Notes: generated by a model from the letters alone, not told the origin. DNA of 64,000 nucleotides from Bradyrhizobium sp. DOA9 (GCF_000617845.2 NZ_DF820425.1:813690-877689); one strand, 5' to 3'; positions 46,290 to 56,124 are shown, counted from the stretch's first letter. Made by a program: numbers and translations.

Positions 46290-47519
46290 CTACGCTCTGG
46301 GTTCCGCGGCCCCCGCTCGCCGCCCCGGCGCCGGCCCCACATACCTCGCCCGCGGCCTGATCAGCTTGCCGAACTGCAATTGCTCGCTGGCGTGGGCGAT
46401 CCAGCCGACGCTGCGGGCCATCGCGAACAGCGCGAGCTCGCTGCCGGCCGGCAGGCGCAGCGCGTGGACGAGCACGGCGAGCGCGTAGTCGATGTTGACG
46501 AACTCGCCGGTGGCTTCCGCGATCCGCTCGGGCACCTCGCGGGTGAATTTTCGCGGCGCGCCGGCGCGCGACAACGCGTTCAGCAGCGACTGCGCACGGG
46601 GATCGCCGCGCTTGTAGACGCCGTGGCCGAAGCCGGCAAAGCGCTCGCCGAGCGCGACGCGCTCGCGCACGACAGGCGCGACGTCGCGATCAATCAGCGT
46701 CTTGACGAGCTGCGAAGCCAGAACGCCGGCACCGCCATGCTTCGGCCCTTTCAACGCGGCGAGCCCGGCGATGACCGAGTCATAAAGGTTGAGGCCGGTC
46801 GAGGCGGCGCAACGCGCGGTGAAGGTCGAGGCGTTCAGCTCGTGATCGGCGAGCAGCACCAGCGCGCGGCGGATCAGATCAGGCGCGTGCTTGTTGTCCG
46901 CCGCCCACGCGCGCGCGACCTGCTGATGCAGCGGCTCGACTGATGCTTCCGCGTTGAGCATGGTCGCAACCAGCAGGCGGACGATGCGTGCGCCGACCAT
47001 GGCGCGGCCATCGGGCGCGCGGGTGAAGGCGCGGGGATCGGCGCTCGCGGCCAGTGCCAGCACGGCGATGGCGCGGTCGATCGGCGCCGCCCGGCGCGCG
47101 GCCGCTGCGATCGTGCGCATGTCCTCGGAGAGCTCAGGTTGGTTGTCGGGGGCAAACGGATCGACGTCGGCGACATCCCAGAGCAGCGTCGCCGTGTGCT
47201 CCAGCGTGTCATTCTCGGAAAGATCGACGCAATTGACGCCGCGATAGATCGCGCCCTCCTCGGTGATGGTCGAGATCTCGGTGTCCATCACCGGCAGGTC
47301 GGCGTCGAAGCTGCGGAGGCCGCGTGGCTCCGGCGACGGCACGCGACGCTCCTTCAGGGCGCGGACATCCTCGGCGCGATAGCGGTTTTTCCGCGAGTCC
47401 GGCGTCGGCTCGGAGCGGATCAGGCCGCGGCTGACATAGGCGTAGAGCGTGGCCGGGGAGATCGCGAGCTCGGCGGCGGCTTCCCGGGCGGAGAGGTACA
47501 GCCCAACGGAATTTTTCAT
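46290..47519 (-). CDS. Citrate synthase-family protein with N-terminal DNA-binding domain
   Basis: A 409-residue protein: residues 5-60 form a MerR/excisionase-like helix-turn-helix (YLSAREAAAELAISPATLYAYVSRG, then SRKNRYRAEDVRAL), and residues 80-400 are a citrate synthase domain. The catalytic residues are retained: His261 (GPKHGGA), His299 (GFGHGVY) and Asp344 (NIDYALA). Such HTH-citrate synthases occur in some proteobacteria and may be enzymes, metabolite-sensing regulators or both. It diverges from a second citrate synthase across a 76-base gap with an inverted repeat that may be its own operator (inference). Confidence 0.85.
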   Translation of the reverse strand: MKNSVGLYLSAREAAAELAISPATLYAYVSRGLIRSEPTPDSRKNRYRAEDVRALKERRVPSPEPRGLRSFDADLPVMDTEISTITEEGAIYRGVNCVDLSENDTLEHTATLLWDVADVDPFAPDNQPELSEDMRTIAAAARRAAPIDRAIAVLALAASADPRAFTRAPDGRAMVGARIVRLLVATMLNAEASVEPLHQQVARAWAADNKHAPDLIRRALVLLADHELNASTFTARCAASTGLNLYDSVIAGLAALKGPKHGGAGVLASQLVKTLIDRDVAPVVRERVALGERFAGFGHGVYKRGDPRAQSLLNALSRAGAPRKFTREVPERIAEATGEFVNIDYALAVLVHALRLPAGSELALFAMARSVGWIAHASEQLQFGKLIRPRARYVGPAPGRRAGAAEPRA

Positions 47520-47520
47520 A

Positions 47521-47547
47521 TTGATTTATGTAATCAAGATTGATCAA
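47521..47547. promoter_or_regulatory. Operator-like inverted repeats between two citrate synthase genes
   Basis: TTGAT (47521-47525) and ATCAA (47533-47537) are inverted; ATCAA-GA-TTGAT (47533-47544) is a second inverted pair; and TTGATCAA (47540-47547) is a perfect 8-bp palindrome. Three half-sites in 27 bases between divergent starts, one of which has a MerR-like domain, make this a good operator candidate. No binding evidence exists here. Confidence 0.5.
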
Positions 47548-47595
47548 TGTGTCGAGAGGCCTGACCTTGTCCTGCGTGAACAGGAGAATTGGGCC

Positions 47596-48690
47596 ATGAA
47601 CATCCACCTCACCAAAAGCCAGATCGGGCTGGACGGCGTTCCCGCGGCCGAGACCGTGCTGAGCCATGTCGACGGCGAACGCGGCGAGCTGATCATCGCC
47701 GGCGAACATGTCGGGCGGCTCGCCGCCATCTCGAGCTTCGAGGGCGTCACCGCCCGGCTCTGGAACGGCGCCAGCAAGACCAATCTCACCGAAGCCAATG
47801 TGCGCGCACAGCTGGGCGCGGCGCGCGAGCGCGCCTTCGCGCGGCTGGACGATTTGCTGCCGGCAACCCGCGGCATGGGCATCATCGACGGGTTCCGGGC
47901 AGCCGTCGCCGGACTTCGCGCCGAGCCCGGGCTGGAGCACGAGACGACGATCGTCGGCGCATTTCCGGTGATCGCGGGCGCCCTCGTCCGGCGTGCCAAG
48001 GGGCTCGAGCCGATCGCGCCCGATCCGAATGTGAGCCACGCCGCCGACACGCTGCGCATGTTGCACGGGCGTGCGCCGGCCGCACGCGAGGTCACGGCAT
48101 TGGACGCCTATCTCGTCACCGCCAGCGATCATGGCATGAACGCCTCGACCTTCACCGCGCGCGTGGTGGCCTCGACGCAGGCCGACCTGTTCGCGGCCGT
48201 CACCGCCGGCTATTGCGCGCTGACCGGCCCGCTGCACGGCGGCGCGCCGGAGCCGGTGCTGGAAATGCTGGACGCGATCGGCTCGCGCGAGCGCATCCAG
48301 CCCTGGGTGGATGCGGCGCTGGCGCGCGGCGAGCGGATGATGGGTTTTGGTCACCGCGTCTACCGCGTCCGCGATCCGCGCGCCGACGTGCTCAAGACCG
48401 CGGTCGAGGCGCTGGCGTCCAATGGCACCGACTTGCCGTTTGCCGGCGAGGTCGAGGCCTATATCCGCGCCGCGTTGCGCAAGAAGAATCCGGACCGGCC
48501 GCTGGAGACGAACGTCGAGTTCTTCACCGCGATCCTGCTCGATGCGCTGGCGATTCCGCGGCAGGCATTCACGCCGGTCTTCGCCGTCGCGCGCAGCGCA
48601 GGCTGGACTGCACACGCGCGCGAGCAGCAGCGCACCGGGCGGTTGATCAGGCCGAGCTCGTCCTATGTCGGGGCGCTGCCGGAGGCGTGA
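47596..48690 (+). CDS. Citrate synthase/2-methylcitrate synthase family protein
   Basis: A 364-residue citrate synthase without the DNA-binding domain. His214 (GPLHGGA) and His253 (GFGHRVY) are in place, but the position of the catalytic aspartate is Glu308 (NVEFF instead of NVDFY). Canonical enzymes use Asp, so either the chemistry is modified or the protein prefers another acyl-CoA or oxo-acid. ATG 47596 has AGGAG upstream; the earlier reading overlaps the divergent gene. It is transcribed away from its HTH-bearing paralogue. Confidence 0.85.
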   Translation: MNIHLTKSQIGLDGVPAAETVLSHVDGERGELIIAGEHVGRLAAISSFEGVTARLWNGASKTNLTEANVRAQLGAARERAFARLDDLLPATRGMGIIDGFRAAVAGLRAEPGLEHETTIVGAFPVIAGALVRRAKGLEPIAPDPNVSHAADTLRMLHGRAPAAREVTALDAYLVTASDHGMNASTFTARVVASTQADLFAAVTAGYCALTGPLHGGAPEPVLEMLDAIGSRERIQPWVDAALARGERMMGFGHRVYRVRDPRADVLKTAVEALASNGTDLPFAGEVEAYIRAALRKKNPDRPLETNVEFFTAILLDALAIPRQAFTPVFAVARSAGWTAHAREQQRTGRLIRPSSSYVGALPEA

Positions 48691-48722
48691 CGTGGCGCGG
48701 ATATCTCCGCGAGTCCGGAAAT

Positions 48723-48812
48723 CGTAGGTGGGCAAAGGCGCACTTGCGCCGTGCCCGCCATCTCTCTCGATCGACAAAATGCGTGGGCACGCTTCGCTTT
48801 GCCCACCCTACG
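48723..48812. repeat. Palindromic intergenic repeat, family 3, copy B
   Basis: CGTAGGTGGGCAAAGGCGCAC on the left and TTTGCCCACCCTACG on the right are inverted; the internal GTGGGCACGCTTCGC matches the copy at 4628-4713. It lies in the convergent gap between the citrate synthase and the J-domain protein. Confidence 0.88.
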
Positions 48813-48862
48813 ATACTGTCGTCGCTGCAAAAGCCGGAGCGACACCAGAAATTCCAGGCCGC

Positions 48863-49495
48863 CTACGCCTCGCGCACCACCGTCTTCAGATAATTATACG
48901 CCTTGATGATCTCGATCAGGCGATCCTCGGTGGAGCGGTCGCCGCCATTGGCGTCGGGGTGGTGCTGCTTCACCAGCGCCTTGTACTTGGTCTTGACGTC
49001 GGCCAGCGTGGCGCTGGGGCCGAGGCCCATGACCTGCAGCGCCTTGCGCTCGGCGTTCATCACCTTGCGCGTCTCGGCCTTGGGCGCAGCTTCCGGGCCC
49101 TTGCGCCAGCTGGCGCGGCCGTTGATCTCGGAGAACATGCTGAAAGGATCGGCCGCCATGTCGATCTCGGCTTCCGCACCCTTCTTGCCGCCATTGGCGC
49201 CCATCTTCCAGGTCGGGCGGTGACCGGTCAGCGCATCCTTCTGGTAGCGCGCGACGGCTTCGGCATTCATGCCGGAGAAGAAATTGTAGTTCTGGTTGTA
49301 CTGGCGCACGTGGTCGAGACAGAAGTGCCAATACTCGCGCTGGTTCTCGCGGCCCTTCGGCGCGCGGTGCGAGCCCTTGTTGGCGCAGCCCGCCCACTCG
49401 CAATTGACCGCGGTGTCGCGCGGCTTCACGTCCGGCTGCTTGCCCCGCGGCTTCACGCGGATGGAGTCGAAGAATTTTGATGAATCGATCGGCAT
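48863..49495 (-). CDS. J-domain protein with N-terminal Cys/His cluster
   Basis: A 210-residue DnaJ-like co-chaperone. The C-terminal J domain (about 148-210) has the HPD motif at 179-181. The N-terminal part has Cys32, Cys37, His57, Cys59 and His62 (CEWAGC...WHFCLDH), a likely metal site. J domain at the C-terminus is the reverse of DnaJ itself. In related rhizobia this gene lies beside cobS and bolA; here bolA is divergent and cobS lies 5.6 kb away. Confidence 0.88.
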   Translation of the reverse strand: MPIDSSKFFDSIRVKPRGKQPDVKPRDTAVNCEWAGCANKGSHRAPKGRENQREYWHFCLDHVRQYNQNYNFFSGMNAEAVARYQKDALTGHRPTWKMGANGGKKGAEAEIDMAADPFSMFSEINGRASWRKGPEAAPKAETRKVMNAERKALQVMGLGPSATLADVKTKYKALVKQHHPDANGGDRSTEDRLIEIIKAYNYLKTVVREA

Positions 49496-49591
49496 GGCTG
49501 ACTTTGACTACGCAATGCAAAAACCTTCAAGTCTTGACATTGCAATTCGCCGCAAACCCGGCAATTAACGGGGCGTGATCTCTGCACCCGA

Positions 49592-49870
49592 ATGGCACAC
49601 ATGGCTATGAAAGACACTATCAGCAACAAGTTGCGGGAAGCTTTCACGCCCGAAAGCCTGCAAGTCGTCGACGAGTCACATTTGCATGAGGGCCATTCCG
49701 GCCATGGGCCGGGCGGCGAGACGCACTTCCGTGTGTATATCGTGTCTGCCGCCTTCAAAGGGAAGAGCCGGGTCGACCGTCATCGCATGATAAATTCGGC
49801 GCTCTCCGCGGAACTTGCCGGCAGCGTGCACGCGCTCGCGATCAATGCGCAGGCGCCGGGGGAAGGTTGA
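49592..49870 (+). CDS. bolA: BolA family protein
   Basis: A 92-residue BolA/YrbA-type protein, a partner of monothiol glutaredoxins in iron-sulfur handling. The fold markers HLHEGHSGHG and ETHFRVYIVSAAFKGKSRVDRHRMI are present. The ATG at 49592 is the annotated start; in-frame ATGs at 49601 and 49607 are alternatives, the last beginning MKDTISNKL as in many homologues. It diverges from the J-domain gene. Confidence 0.9.
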   Translation: MAHMAMKDTISNKLREAFTPESLQVVDESHLHEGHSGHGPGGETHFRVYIVSAAFKGKSRVDRHRMINSALSAELAGSVHALAINAQAPGEG

Positions 49871-49876
49871 CTTCTC

Positions 49877-49904
49877 TTACCCTTCCCTGGAGGGGGAGGG
49901 TAAG
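49877..49904. repeat. Hairpin in the convergent bolA/CNNM gap
   Basis: CTTACCCT and AGGGTAAG pair, with CCC/GGG inside and TGGAG at the tip. The same sequence begins the long family-2 repeat at 24358, so this is probably a fragment of it. No T-run follows on either strand, so a classical intrinsic terminator is not supported. Confidence 0.6.
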
Positions 49905-49910
49905 CAAAAA

Positions 49911-51263
49911 TCAAAACGACGTCCCGGCCCGTCTCGGCTTCACCTCTTCCATTTCCGCCTCGCGCGTCACCGGTGAAATACGGAGCGCGGTGATGCGGTT
50001 GCGCTCGCGGCGGAGGACGCGGAAGCGGAAGCCGTGAAAGGTGAAGCTCTGGCCGCGGTCGGGGATCGAGCGCGCCTCGTGAATGACGAGGCCGGCGACC
50101 GTGGTTGCCTCTTCGTCGGGCAGATGCCAGTCCATCGCGCGGTTGAGGTCGCGGATCGGCACCGAGCCGTCGACCACGACGGAGCCGTCGGGCTGGCGGC
50201 GCACGCCGGCCACCACCACGTCATGCTCGTCGGAGATATCGCCGACGATCTCTTCCAGAATGTCTTCCAGCGTCACGAGGCCTTCGACCTCGCCATACTC
50301 GTCGACGACGAGCGCGAAATGGGTCTTGCGGCGGCGGAATGCCTTGAGCTGTTGGGAGATCGGCCGCATCTCCGGCACGAACCAGGGCGGCAGCATGATG
50401 GTGGAGACGTCGATGCGCGAGGTATCGCCCTCCGAGGCGCGGATGGCCCGCAACAGATCCTTGGCGTGCAGAATGCCGATGATGTTCTCCGACTTGTCGC
50501 GCCACAGCGGAATGCGGGTGTATTCGGTCGCCAGCACCTCCCGCACCAGCTCCTCCGGCGGCAGGTCGGCATTGATCATCACCATGGCGGTGCGGTGAAC
50601 CATCACGTCGGACACGGTGAGCTCACCGAGGCGGAAGACGTTGTGAATGTATTCGGCCTCGCCGCTCTCGATCTTGCCGTGCACCGCGGATTCCTCGACC
50701 AGTCCCTCGATCTCGGAATCCGTCAGGATCTCGTGTTGCGAGAACTCCTGCACCCCCATCAGACGCAGGATCGCGCTCGAGGCCGTGTTGAGGCACCAGC
50801 TCAGCGGATAGAACACCAGATAGGAAAAATGCAGCGGATAGGCGATCCACTGCGACACCGGCATCGGCTCCCTGATCGCGAGCGTCTTCGGCACCTGCTC
50901 GCCGATGATGATGTGCAGCGAGGAGAAGACCAGAAAACCGGCCACGAACGAGACGAAGTGCAGCGTGGCCTCCGACAATCCGAGCGGGCTGAGCACGGGG
51001 CTCAGCAGCGCAGACACGGTCGGCTCACCGATCCAGCCGAGACCGAGGGAAGCCATGGTGATGCCGAGCTGGCAGCAGGCGAGATAGGATTCGATGTTTC
51101 CCATCATGGTTTGCAGCAGGCGTGCGCCGAAGCGGTTCTGCTCGACCATGGCCTTGACGCGGAAGCCGCGGCTCTTCACCAGCGCAAATTCCGCCGCCAC
51201 GTAGAACGCGTTGGCGGCGAGCAGGAGGGCCGCGAGCAGAAGATTGATCGTGATCGAACTCAT
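49911..51263 (-). CDS. CNNM/CorC (hemolysin)-family transporter protein
   Basis: A 450-residue membrane protein with an N-terminal DUF21 domain (four hydrophobic segments, 1-190), a pair of CBS domains (about 200-340; VSDVMVHRTAMVMINADL and HFALVVDEYGEVEGLVTLEDILEEIVGDI) and a C-terminal CorC_HlyC domain. The family affects Mg2+/Co2+ export; the historical name hemolysin is misleading. It lies 67 bases downstream of aroB in the same direction, as in other rhizobia. The start is ATG 51263. Confidence 0.92.
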   Translation of the reverse strand: MSSITINLLLAALLLAANAFYVAAEFALVKSRGFRVKAMVEQNRFGARLLQTMMGNIESYLACCQLGITMASLGLGWIGEPTVSALLSPVLSPLGLSEATLHFVSFVAGFLVFSSLHIIIGEQVPKTLAIREPMPVSQWIAYPLHFSYLVFYPLSWCLNTASSAILRLMGVQEFSQHEILTDSEIEGLVEESAVHGKIESGEAEYIHNVFRLGELTVSDVMVHRTAMVMINADLPPEELVREVLATEYTRIPLWRDKSENIIGILHAKDLLRAIRASEGDTSRIDVSTIMLPPWFVPEMRPISQQLKAFRRRKTHFALVVDEYGEVEGLVTLEDILEEIVGDISDEHDVVVAGVRRQPDGSVVVDGSVPIRDLNRAMDWHLPDEEATTVAGLVIHEARSIPDRGQSFTFHGFRFRVLRRERNRITALRISPVTREAEMEEVKPRRAGTSF

Positions 51264-51330
51264 GTCTGCCTCGCGACCGCCCCGGCATTCCTCGCCGTTT
51301 CGCGGGCGGACGATTTGAACAGTCCCGCCA

Positions 51331-52469
<1,139 letters not shown>

Positions 52470-52473
<4 letters not shown>

Positions 52474-53093
52474 CGAACAGCACTCGCAACGTCTTGAGGT
52501 GATGGGGCGGACTGCTCGCCGCACAGATGGGCGCGCAGCGTCTCGATGCACTCCTCGACGATCCGATCGTGCGGCACATCGCGCGAGGCGATGGTGAGGT
52601 CGGCTTTGCCATAGACCGGCTCGCGCTCGGTAAGCAGGCGCGTCACCGTCCCTTCCGGATCGGCGGTCTGGAGCAGCGGGCGATCGGCACGGCGGCGGAC
52701 GCGGCGCATGATGACGTCGTGGTCCGCCCGGAGCCAGATCGAGACCGCCTTGGCGGCGATGCGGCTCCGCGTCTCCTCGCGCATATAGGCACCGCCGCCG
52801 GTTGCCAGCACCACGGGCCCATCGTCGAGCAGCCGCGCGATCACCCGTGTCTCGCCCTCTCGGAAATGCGCCTCCCCGTAACGCTCGAAGATTTCCGGTA
52901 TGGTCATGCCGGCCGCCGCCTCGATCTCGGTGTCGGCGTCGACGAAGGGCAGCTTGAGCCGGGCCGCGAGCCGCCGGCCGATGGTGGATTTGCCCACCCC
53001 CATCATGCCGACGAGCACGATCGAGCGCGTCCCGAGCGCCGACAGGATGTCGGCCTCGGGCGAAGCAGGAAGCGGCAACGCGGCGTCGGACAT
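52470..53093 (-). CDS. aroK: Shikimate kinase AroK
   Basis: A 207-residue kinase that phosphorylates shikimate at the 3-hydroxyl. The P-loop GMMGVGKS is at 29-36; the shikimate-binding DADTEIE and GGGAYM, and lid motif RRVRRRADRPLL, are present. I chose the ATG at 53093 (MSDAALPLP); an in-frame ATG at 53165 would add 24 residues with no support. It is coupled to aroB by ATGA. Confidence 0.95.
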
Positions 53094-53256
53094 CGTCTCG
53101 CTCGACTGGATCTCGCTCGAACTGCCGCCAGATGCGGCATGGTTTGGCCACCTATACGACCCCATGGGGGCCCTCGCCAGAGGACTCTTGCCACGAAACG
53201 GCGAACATGTTGGATGATTTCATTGGTTAATTCGCCACGCCCCGAGACCTTTCCCG

Positions 53257-53403
53257 ATGCCCAGCCTGTTCCGCTTCCTGACGGTCGTCGCCGTGATCGC
53301 CGGCATCGTCTATGCTGCGGTCTTCGCGCTGGCCAACTTCGTCAATCCGAAGCCACGGGAAATGACGGTGACGATCCCGCCGGACAAGTTTCTCAAGAAA
53401 TAG
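53257..53403 (+). CDS. 48-residue single-pass membrane protein
   Basis: A short gene of 48 codons (ATG 53257, TAG 53401). It encodes an N-terminal helix (LFRFLTVVAVIAGIVYAAVFALANFV) followed by a positively charged tail ending PPDKFLKK. It diverges from aroK and lies 17 bases before xerD, so it may be the first gene of a xerD transcript. Its size and place are conserved in bradyrhizobia as I recall, where it is often mislabelled as a histidine kinase. Function unknown. Confidence 0.7.
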   Translation: MPSLFRFLTVVAVIAGIVYAAVFALANFVNPKPREMTVTIPPDKFLKK

Positions 53404-53420
53404 GCTCTAGGCTCCGGGGC

Positions 53421-54377
53421 ATGCCCATCAAGCCTTCCGACACCAAGCTCACCGGCCTGTTCCTCGACATGCTCGCGGCGGAACAGGGCGCCGGCCCCAA
53501 CACGCTCGATGCGTACCGCCGCGACCTCACCGATTTCTCGGAATTTCTCGGCCGGGCCGGCCACACCTTCGTGGATGCGCAGACGCAAGTCCTGCGCGAC
53601 TATCTCGCCGACCTCGACACCCGCGGTTTCAAGTCCACCAGCGTGGCCCGCCGGCTGTCGGCGATGCGGCACCTCTACCGTTTCCTGCTGAACGAGCGCA
53701 TCCGCGGCGATGACCCCGCCGCGATCCTGTCTGGCCCGAAGCGCGGCCGCGGCCTGCCGAAAGTGCTGTCGATCGCCGATGTCGACCGCATGCTCCGCCG
53801 CGCCAGGGAATTGAGCGTGGCGGAAGATGCCTCGCCCTCGAAACGGCTGCGGGCGCTCCGGCTCTACTGCCTGCTCGAGGTGCTCTACGCCACCGGCCTG
53901 CGCGTCTCCGAGCTGGTGGCACTGCCGCGCTCGGCGGCCAAGCGCGACGCCCGCATGATCGTGGTGCGCGGCAAGGGCAACAAGGAGCGGCTGGTGCCGC
54001 TCAACGAGGCCTCGCGGCAGGCGATGGCGGACTATCTCGCCGCGACCGAAGCTGCGAAAGGCGACAAGAAGAACAGTGTCCCCGCCTCGAAATGGCTGTT
54101 CCCCTCGTTCGGCGAAAGCGGACATCTGACGCGCCAGCATTTTGCCCGTGACCTCAAGGAGCTCGCGGTCGCGTCCGGCTTGCAGGCCCGGCTGGTCTCC
54201 CCGCACGTGCTGCGCCACGCCTTTGCCAGCCATCTGCTGCACAACGGCGCGGACCTGCGCATCGTGCAGACCCTGCTCGGCCACACCGATATCTCGACGA
54301 CCCAGATCTACACCCATGTGGTCGAGGAGCGGCTGAAGAGCCTGGTGCGCGACCTGCATCCGCTGGGGGAGAAGTAA
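53421..54377 (+). CDS. xerD: Tyrosine recombinase XerD
   Basis: A 318-residue site-specific recombinase acting at dif with XerC to resolve chromosome dimers. The catalytic set is complete: Arg161 (TGLRVSEL), Lys185, His262 and Arg265 (HVLRHAFASH), His288 and the nucleophile Tyr297 (TTQIYTHV). The N-terminal SAM-like core-binding domain (1-100) is present. ATG 53421 starts MPIKPSDTKL. Gene context next to accA and aroK is the normal rhizobial one rather than that of a mobile integrase. Confidence 0.93.
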   Translation: MPIKPSDTKLTGLFLDMLAAEQGAGPNTLDAYRRDLTDFSEFLGRAGHTFVDAQTQVLRDYLADLDTRGFKSTSVARRLSAMRHLYRFLLNERIRGDDPAAILSGPKRGRGLPKVLSIADVDRMLRRARELSVAEDASPSKRLRALRLYCLLEVLYATGLRVSELVALPRSAAKRDARMIVVRGKGNKERLVPLNEASRQAMADYLAATEAAKGDKKNSVPASKWLFPSFGESGHLTRQHFARDLKELAVASGLQARLVSPHVLRHAFASHLLHNGADLRIVQTLLGHTDISTTQIYTHVVEERLKSLVRDLHPLGEK

Positions 54378-54391
54378 GATCTCGGGAGGTG

Positions 54392-54520
54392 CGCTCCCTC
54401 GCCCGCTTGCGGGAGAGGGTTGGGGAGAGGGTGTTTCCGCGAAGGGACACTCCCCAAGAGGAAAAAGCCCTCACCCGGCGCTCCGCGCCGACCTCTCCCG
54501 CAAGCAAGCGGGAGAGGTGA
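54392..54520. repeat. Palindromic intergenic repeat, family 2, copy C
   Basis: CTCCCTCGCCCGCTTGCGGGAGAGGG on the left, ACCTCTCCCGCAAGCAAGCGGGAGAGGTGA on the right, with ACTCCCCAAGAGG and AGCCCTCACC pieces between. It lies between xerD and accA. The rest of the 310-base gap (54521-54687) shows no gene or clear promoter. Confidence 0.85.
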
Positions 54521-54687
54521 ACTAACCGCCTTGACTTCGGCCAGATCTCCGCGGAAAGAGCCGGGGCCTCACGGCTGATTTGGCCGACCGCCACCAGCAC
54601 ACAAGCCAACTCGTTGAAGACGCTACACTTCTTTCCACCACCGCAACCCGCTTCGCTTCTCGCGCCCCGTCCCCTTATATTGAGTTG

Positions 54688-55650
54688 ATGCAAGACCAGA
54701 TGCGCAGCTATCTCGACTTCGAAAAGCCCGTCGCCGAGCTCGACTCCAAGGTCGACGAATTGCGCGCGCTCGCCGCCACCGGCACCGACATCAGCGACGA
54801 GGTCGGGCGGATCGAGGACAAGGCGGCACAGGCGCTGGCCGATCTCTATGCGAACCTGACGCCGTGGCAGAAGACGCTTGTCGCGCGGCATCCGCAGCGG
54901 CCGCATTTCAACGACTTCATCAAGGGCCTGATCACCGAGTTCACCCCGCTCGCCGGCGACCGCAAGTTCGGCGAGGACGAGGCGCTGGTCGCCGGCTTCG
55001 GCCGCTTCCGTGGCGAGCCGATCTGCGTGATGGGCCAGGAAAAGGGCGATTCCACCGAGAGCCGCATCCGGCACAATTTCGGCATGGCGCGGCCGGAAGG
55101 TTATCGCAAATGCGTCCGGCTGATGGAGATGGCCGAACGCTTCGGCCTGCCCGTGCTGTCGCTCGCCGATTCCGCCGGCGCCTATCCCGGCATCGGCGCG
55201 GAGGAGCGGGGCCAGGCCGAGGCGATCGCGCGCTCGACGGACGCGTGCCTGGCGCTGACCGTGCCGAACGTCGCCATCATCACCGGCGAGGGCATGTCGG
55301 GCGGCGCCATCGCCATCACCACCGCCAACAAGGTGCTGATGCTCGAGCACGCGATCTACAGCGTGATCTCGCCGGAGGCGGCGTCCTCCATTCTCTGGCG
55401 CGACGGCACCAAGGCGCAGGAAGCCGCCAACAACATGAAGATCACCGCCCAGGACATGCTCCGCTTCGGCGTGATCGACGCCATCCTGAAGGAGCCGGTC
55501 GGCGGCGCCCACCGCGACCCAGCCGCCATGATCGCCACCACCGGCGAGGCCATCGCCAAGGCCTTCGACGAGCTCCGGAACTTCGACGGGGACGCCATCC
55601 GCAAGATGCGGCGGCAGAAATTCCTCGATATCGGCCGGAAATTGGGCTGA
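54688..55650 (+). CDS. accA: Acetyl-CoA carboxylase carboxyltransferase subunit alpha
   Basis: A 320-residue subunit that, with AccD, transfers the carboxyl group from biotin carrier protein to acetyl-CoA in the first step of fatty acid synthesis. The crotonase-like core is visible: QEKGDSTESRIRHNFGMARPEGYRK, DSAGAYPGIGAEERGQAEAI and GEGMSGGAIAI, then YSVISPEAASSILWRD. The ATG at 54688 has no strong ribosome site; reading further upstream adds an atypical segment. Confidence 0.96.
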   Translation: MQDQMRSYLDFEKPVAELDSKVDELRALAATGTDISDEVGRIEDKAAQALADLYANLTPWQKTLVARHPQRPHFNDFIKGLITEFTPLAGDRKFGEDEALVAGFGRFRGEPICVMGQEKGDSTESRIRHNFGMARPEGYRKCVRLMEMAERFGLPVLSLADSAGAYPGIGAEERGQAEAIARSTDACLALTVPNVAIITGEGMSGGAIAITTANKVLMLEHAIYSVISPEAASSILWRDGTKAQEAANNMKITAQDMLRFGVIDAILKEPVGGAHRDPAAMIATTGEAIAKAFDELRNFDGDAIRKMRRQKFLDIGRKLG

Positions 55651-55680
55651 TTGAGGCTAATTTCGCGCCGCGACGGCGGT

Positions 55681-55791
55681 GCGCTCCCTCCCCCGCCTGC
55701 GGGCGAGGGTTGGGGCGAGGGTCTCTCCTCTCGCGACGCTCCCAATGCGGCGCGAGCCCCCTCCCGGCCTCCCCCGCAAGCGGGGGAGGTG
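55681..55791. repeat. Palindromic intergenic repeat, family 2, copy D
   Basis: GCTCCCTCCCCCGCCTGCGGGCGAGGG at the left and CCTCCCCCGCAAGCGGGGGAGGT at the right, with GTTGGGGCGAGG inside and GACGCTCCCAATGCGGCG between. It follows accA. Both this and the copy before accA belong to a G/C-rich subfamily. Confidence 0.85.
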
Positions 55792-56124
55792 AAGAGCCCG
55801 CCGGTAACCCCGCCTTAACCCTTTTTTTGCCCAAATCGGCGATCTGAGTCCGGATCGGCCCGAAAGCCAAGGAAGGCCCAAGTTCCGTCCCAAGTCGCGT
55901 CCATTTAGTCTTCGTTGACCATGCCACTGGGCCAACGCCCTCGTGATCCCCGCTCGGGTTGCGACCAGATGACCCAGAGGTTAGAATTTTAATCAATGGC
56001 TTCAGGGCATAAGCGCTGGAGCGTGGTCTGAACGAGCCCGCCGCGGCGGGTGGTTTTCCGGTCGGATTGCGCTTCAAAGAATTGGGGTTCGCGCTGCAAT
56101 GCCCGGCACGGTGTGGGGTCCATC
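55792..56124. other. Intergenic region upstream of the L,D-transpeptidase
   Basis: About 330 bases after the repeat. It holds a T7 run (CCCTTTTTTTGCC near 55822), a 16-base T/A-rich part (TAGAATTTTAATCAATGG near 55983) that may be a promoter, and no convincing gene. I saw no riboswitch-like structure. Confidence 0.45.

Noticed and set aside
49877..49904. Intrinsic terminator after bolA
   Set aside because: The hairpin is strong but no T-run follows on either strand; the sequence matches the start of a dispersed repeat.
52527..53420. N-terminal extension of xerD through aroK
   Set aside because: It runs antisense to aroK and through the 48-codon gene region; ATG 53421 gives a normal-length XerD.
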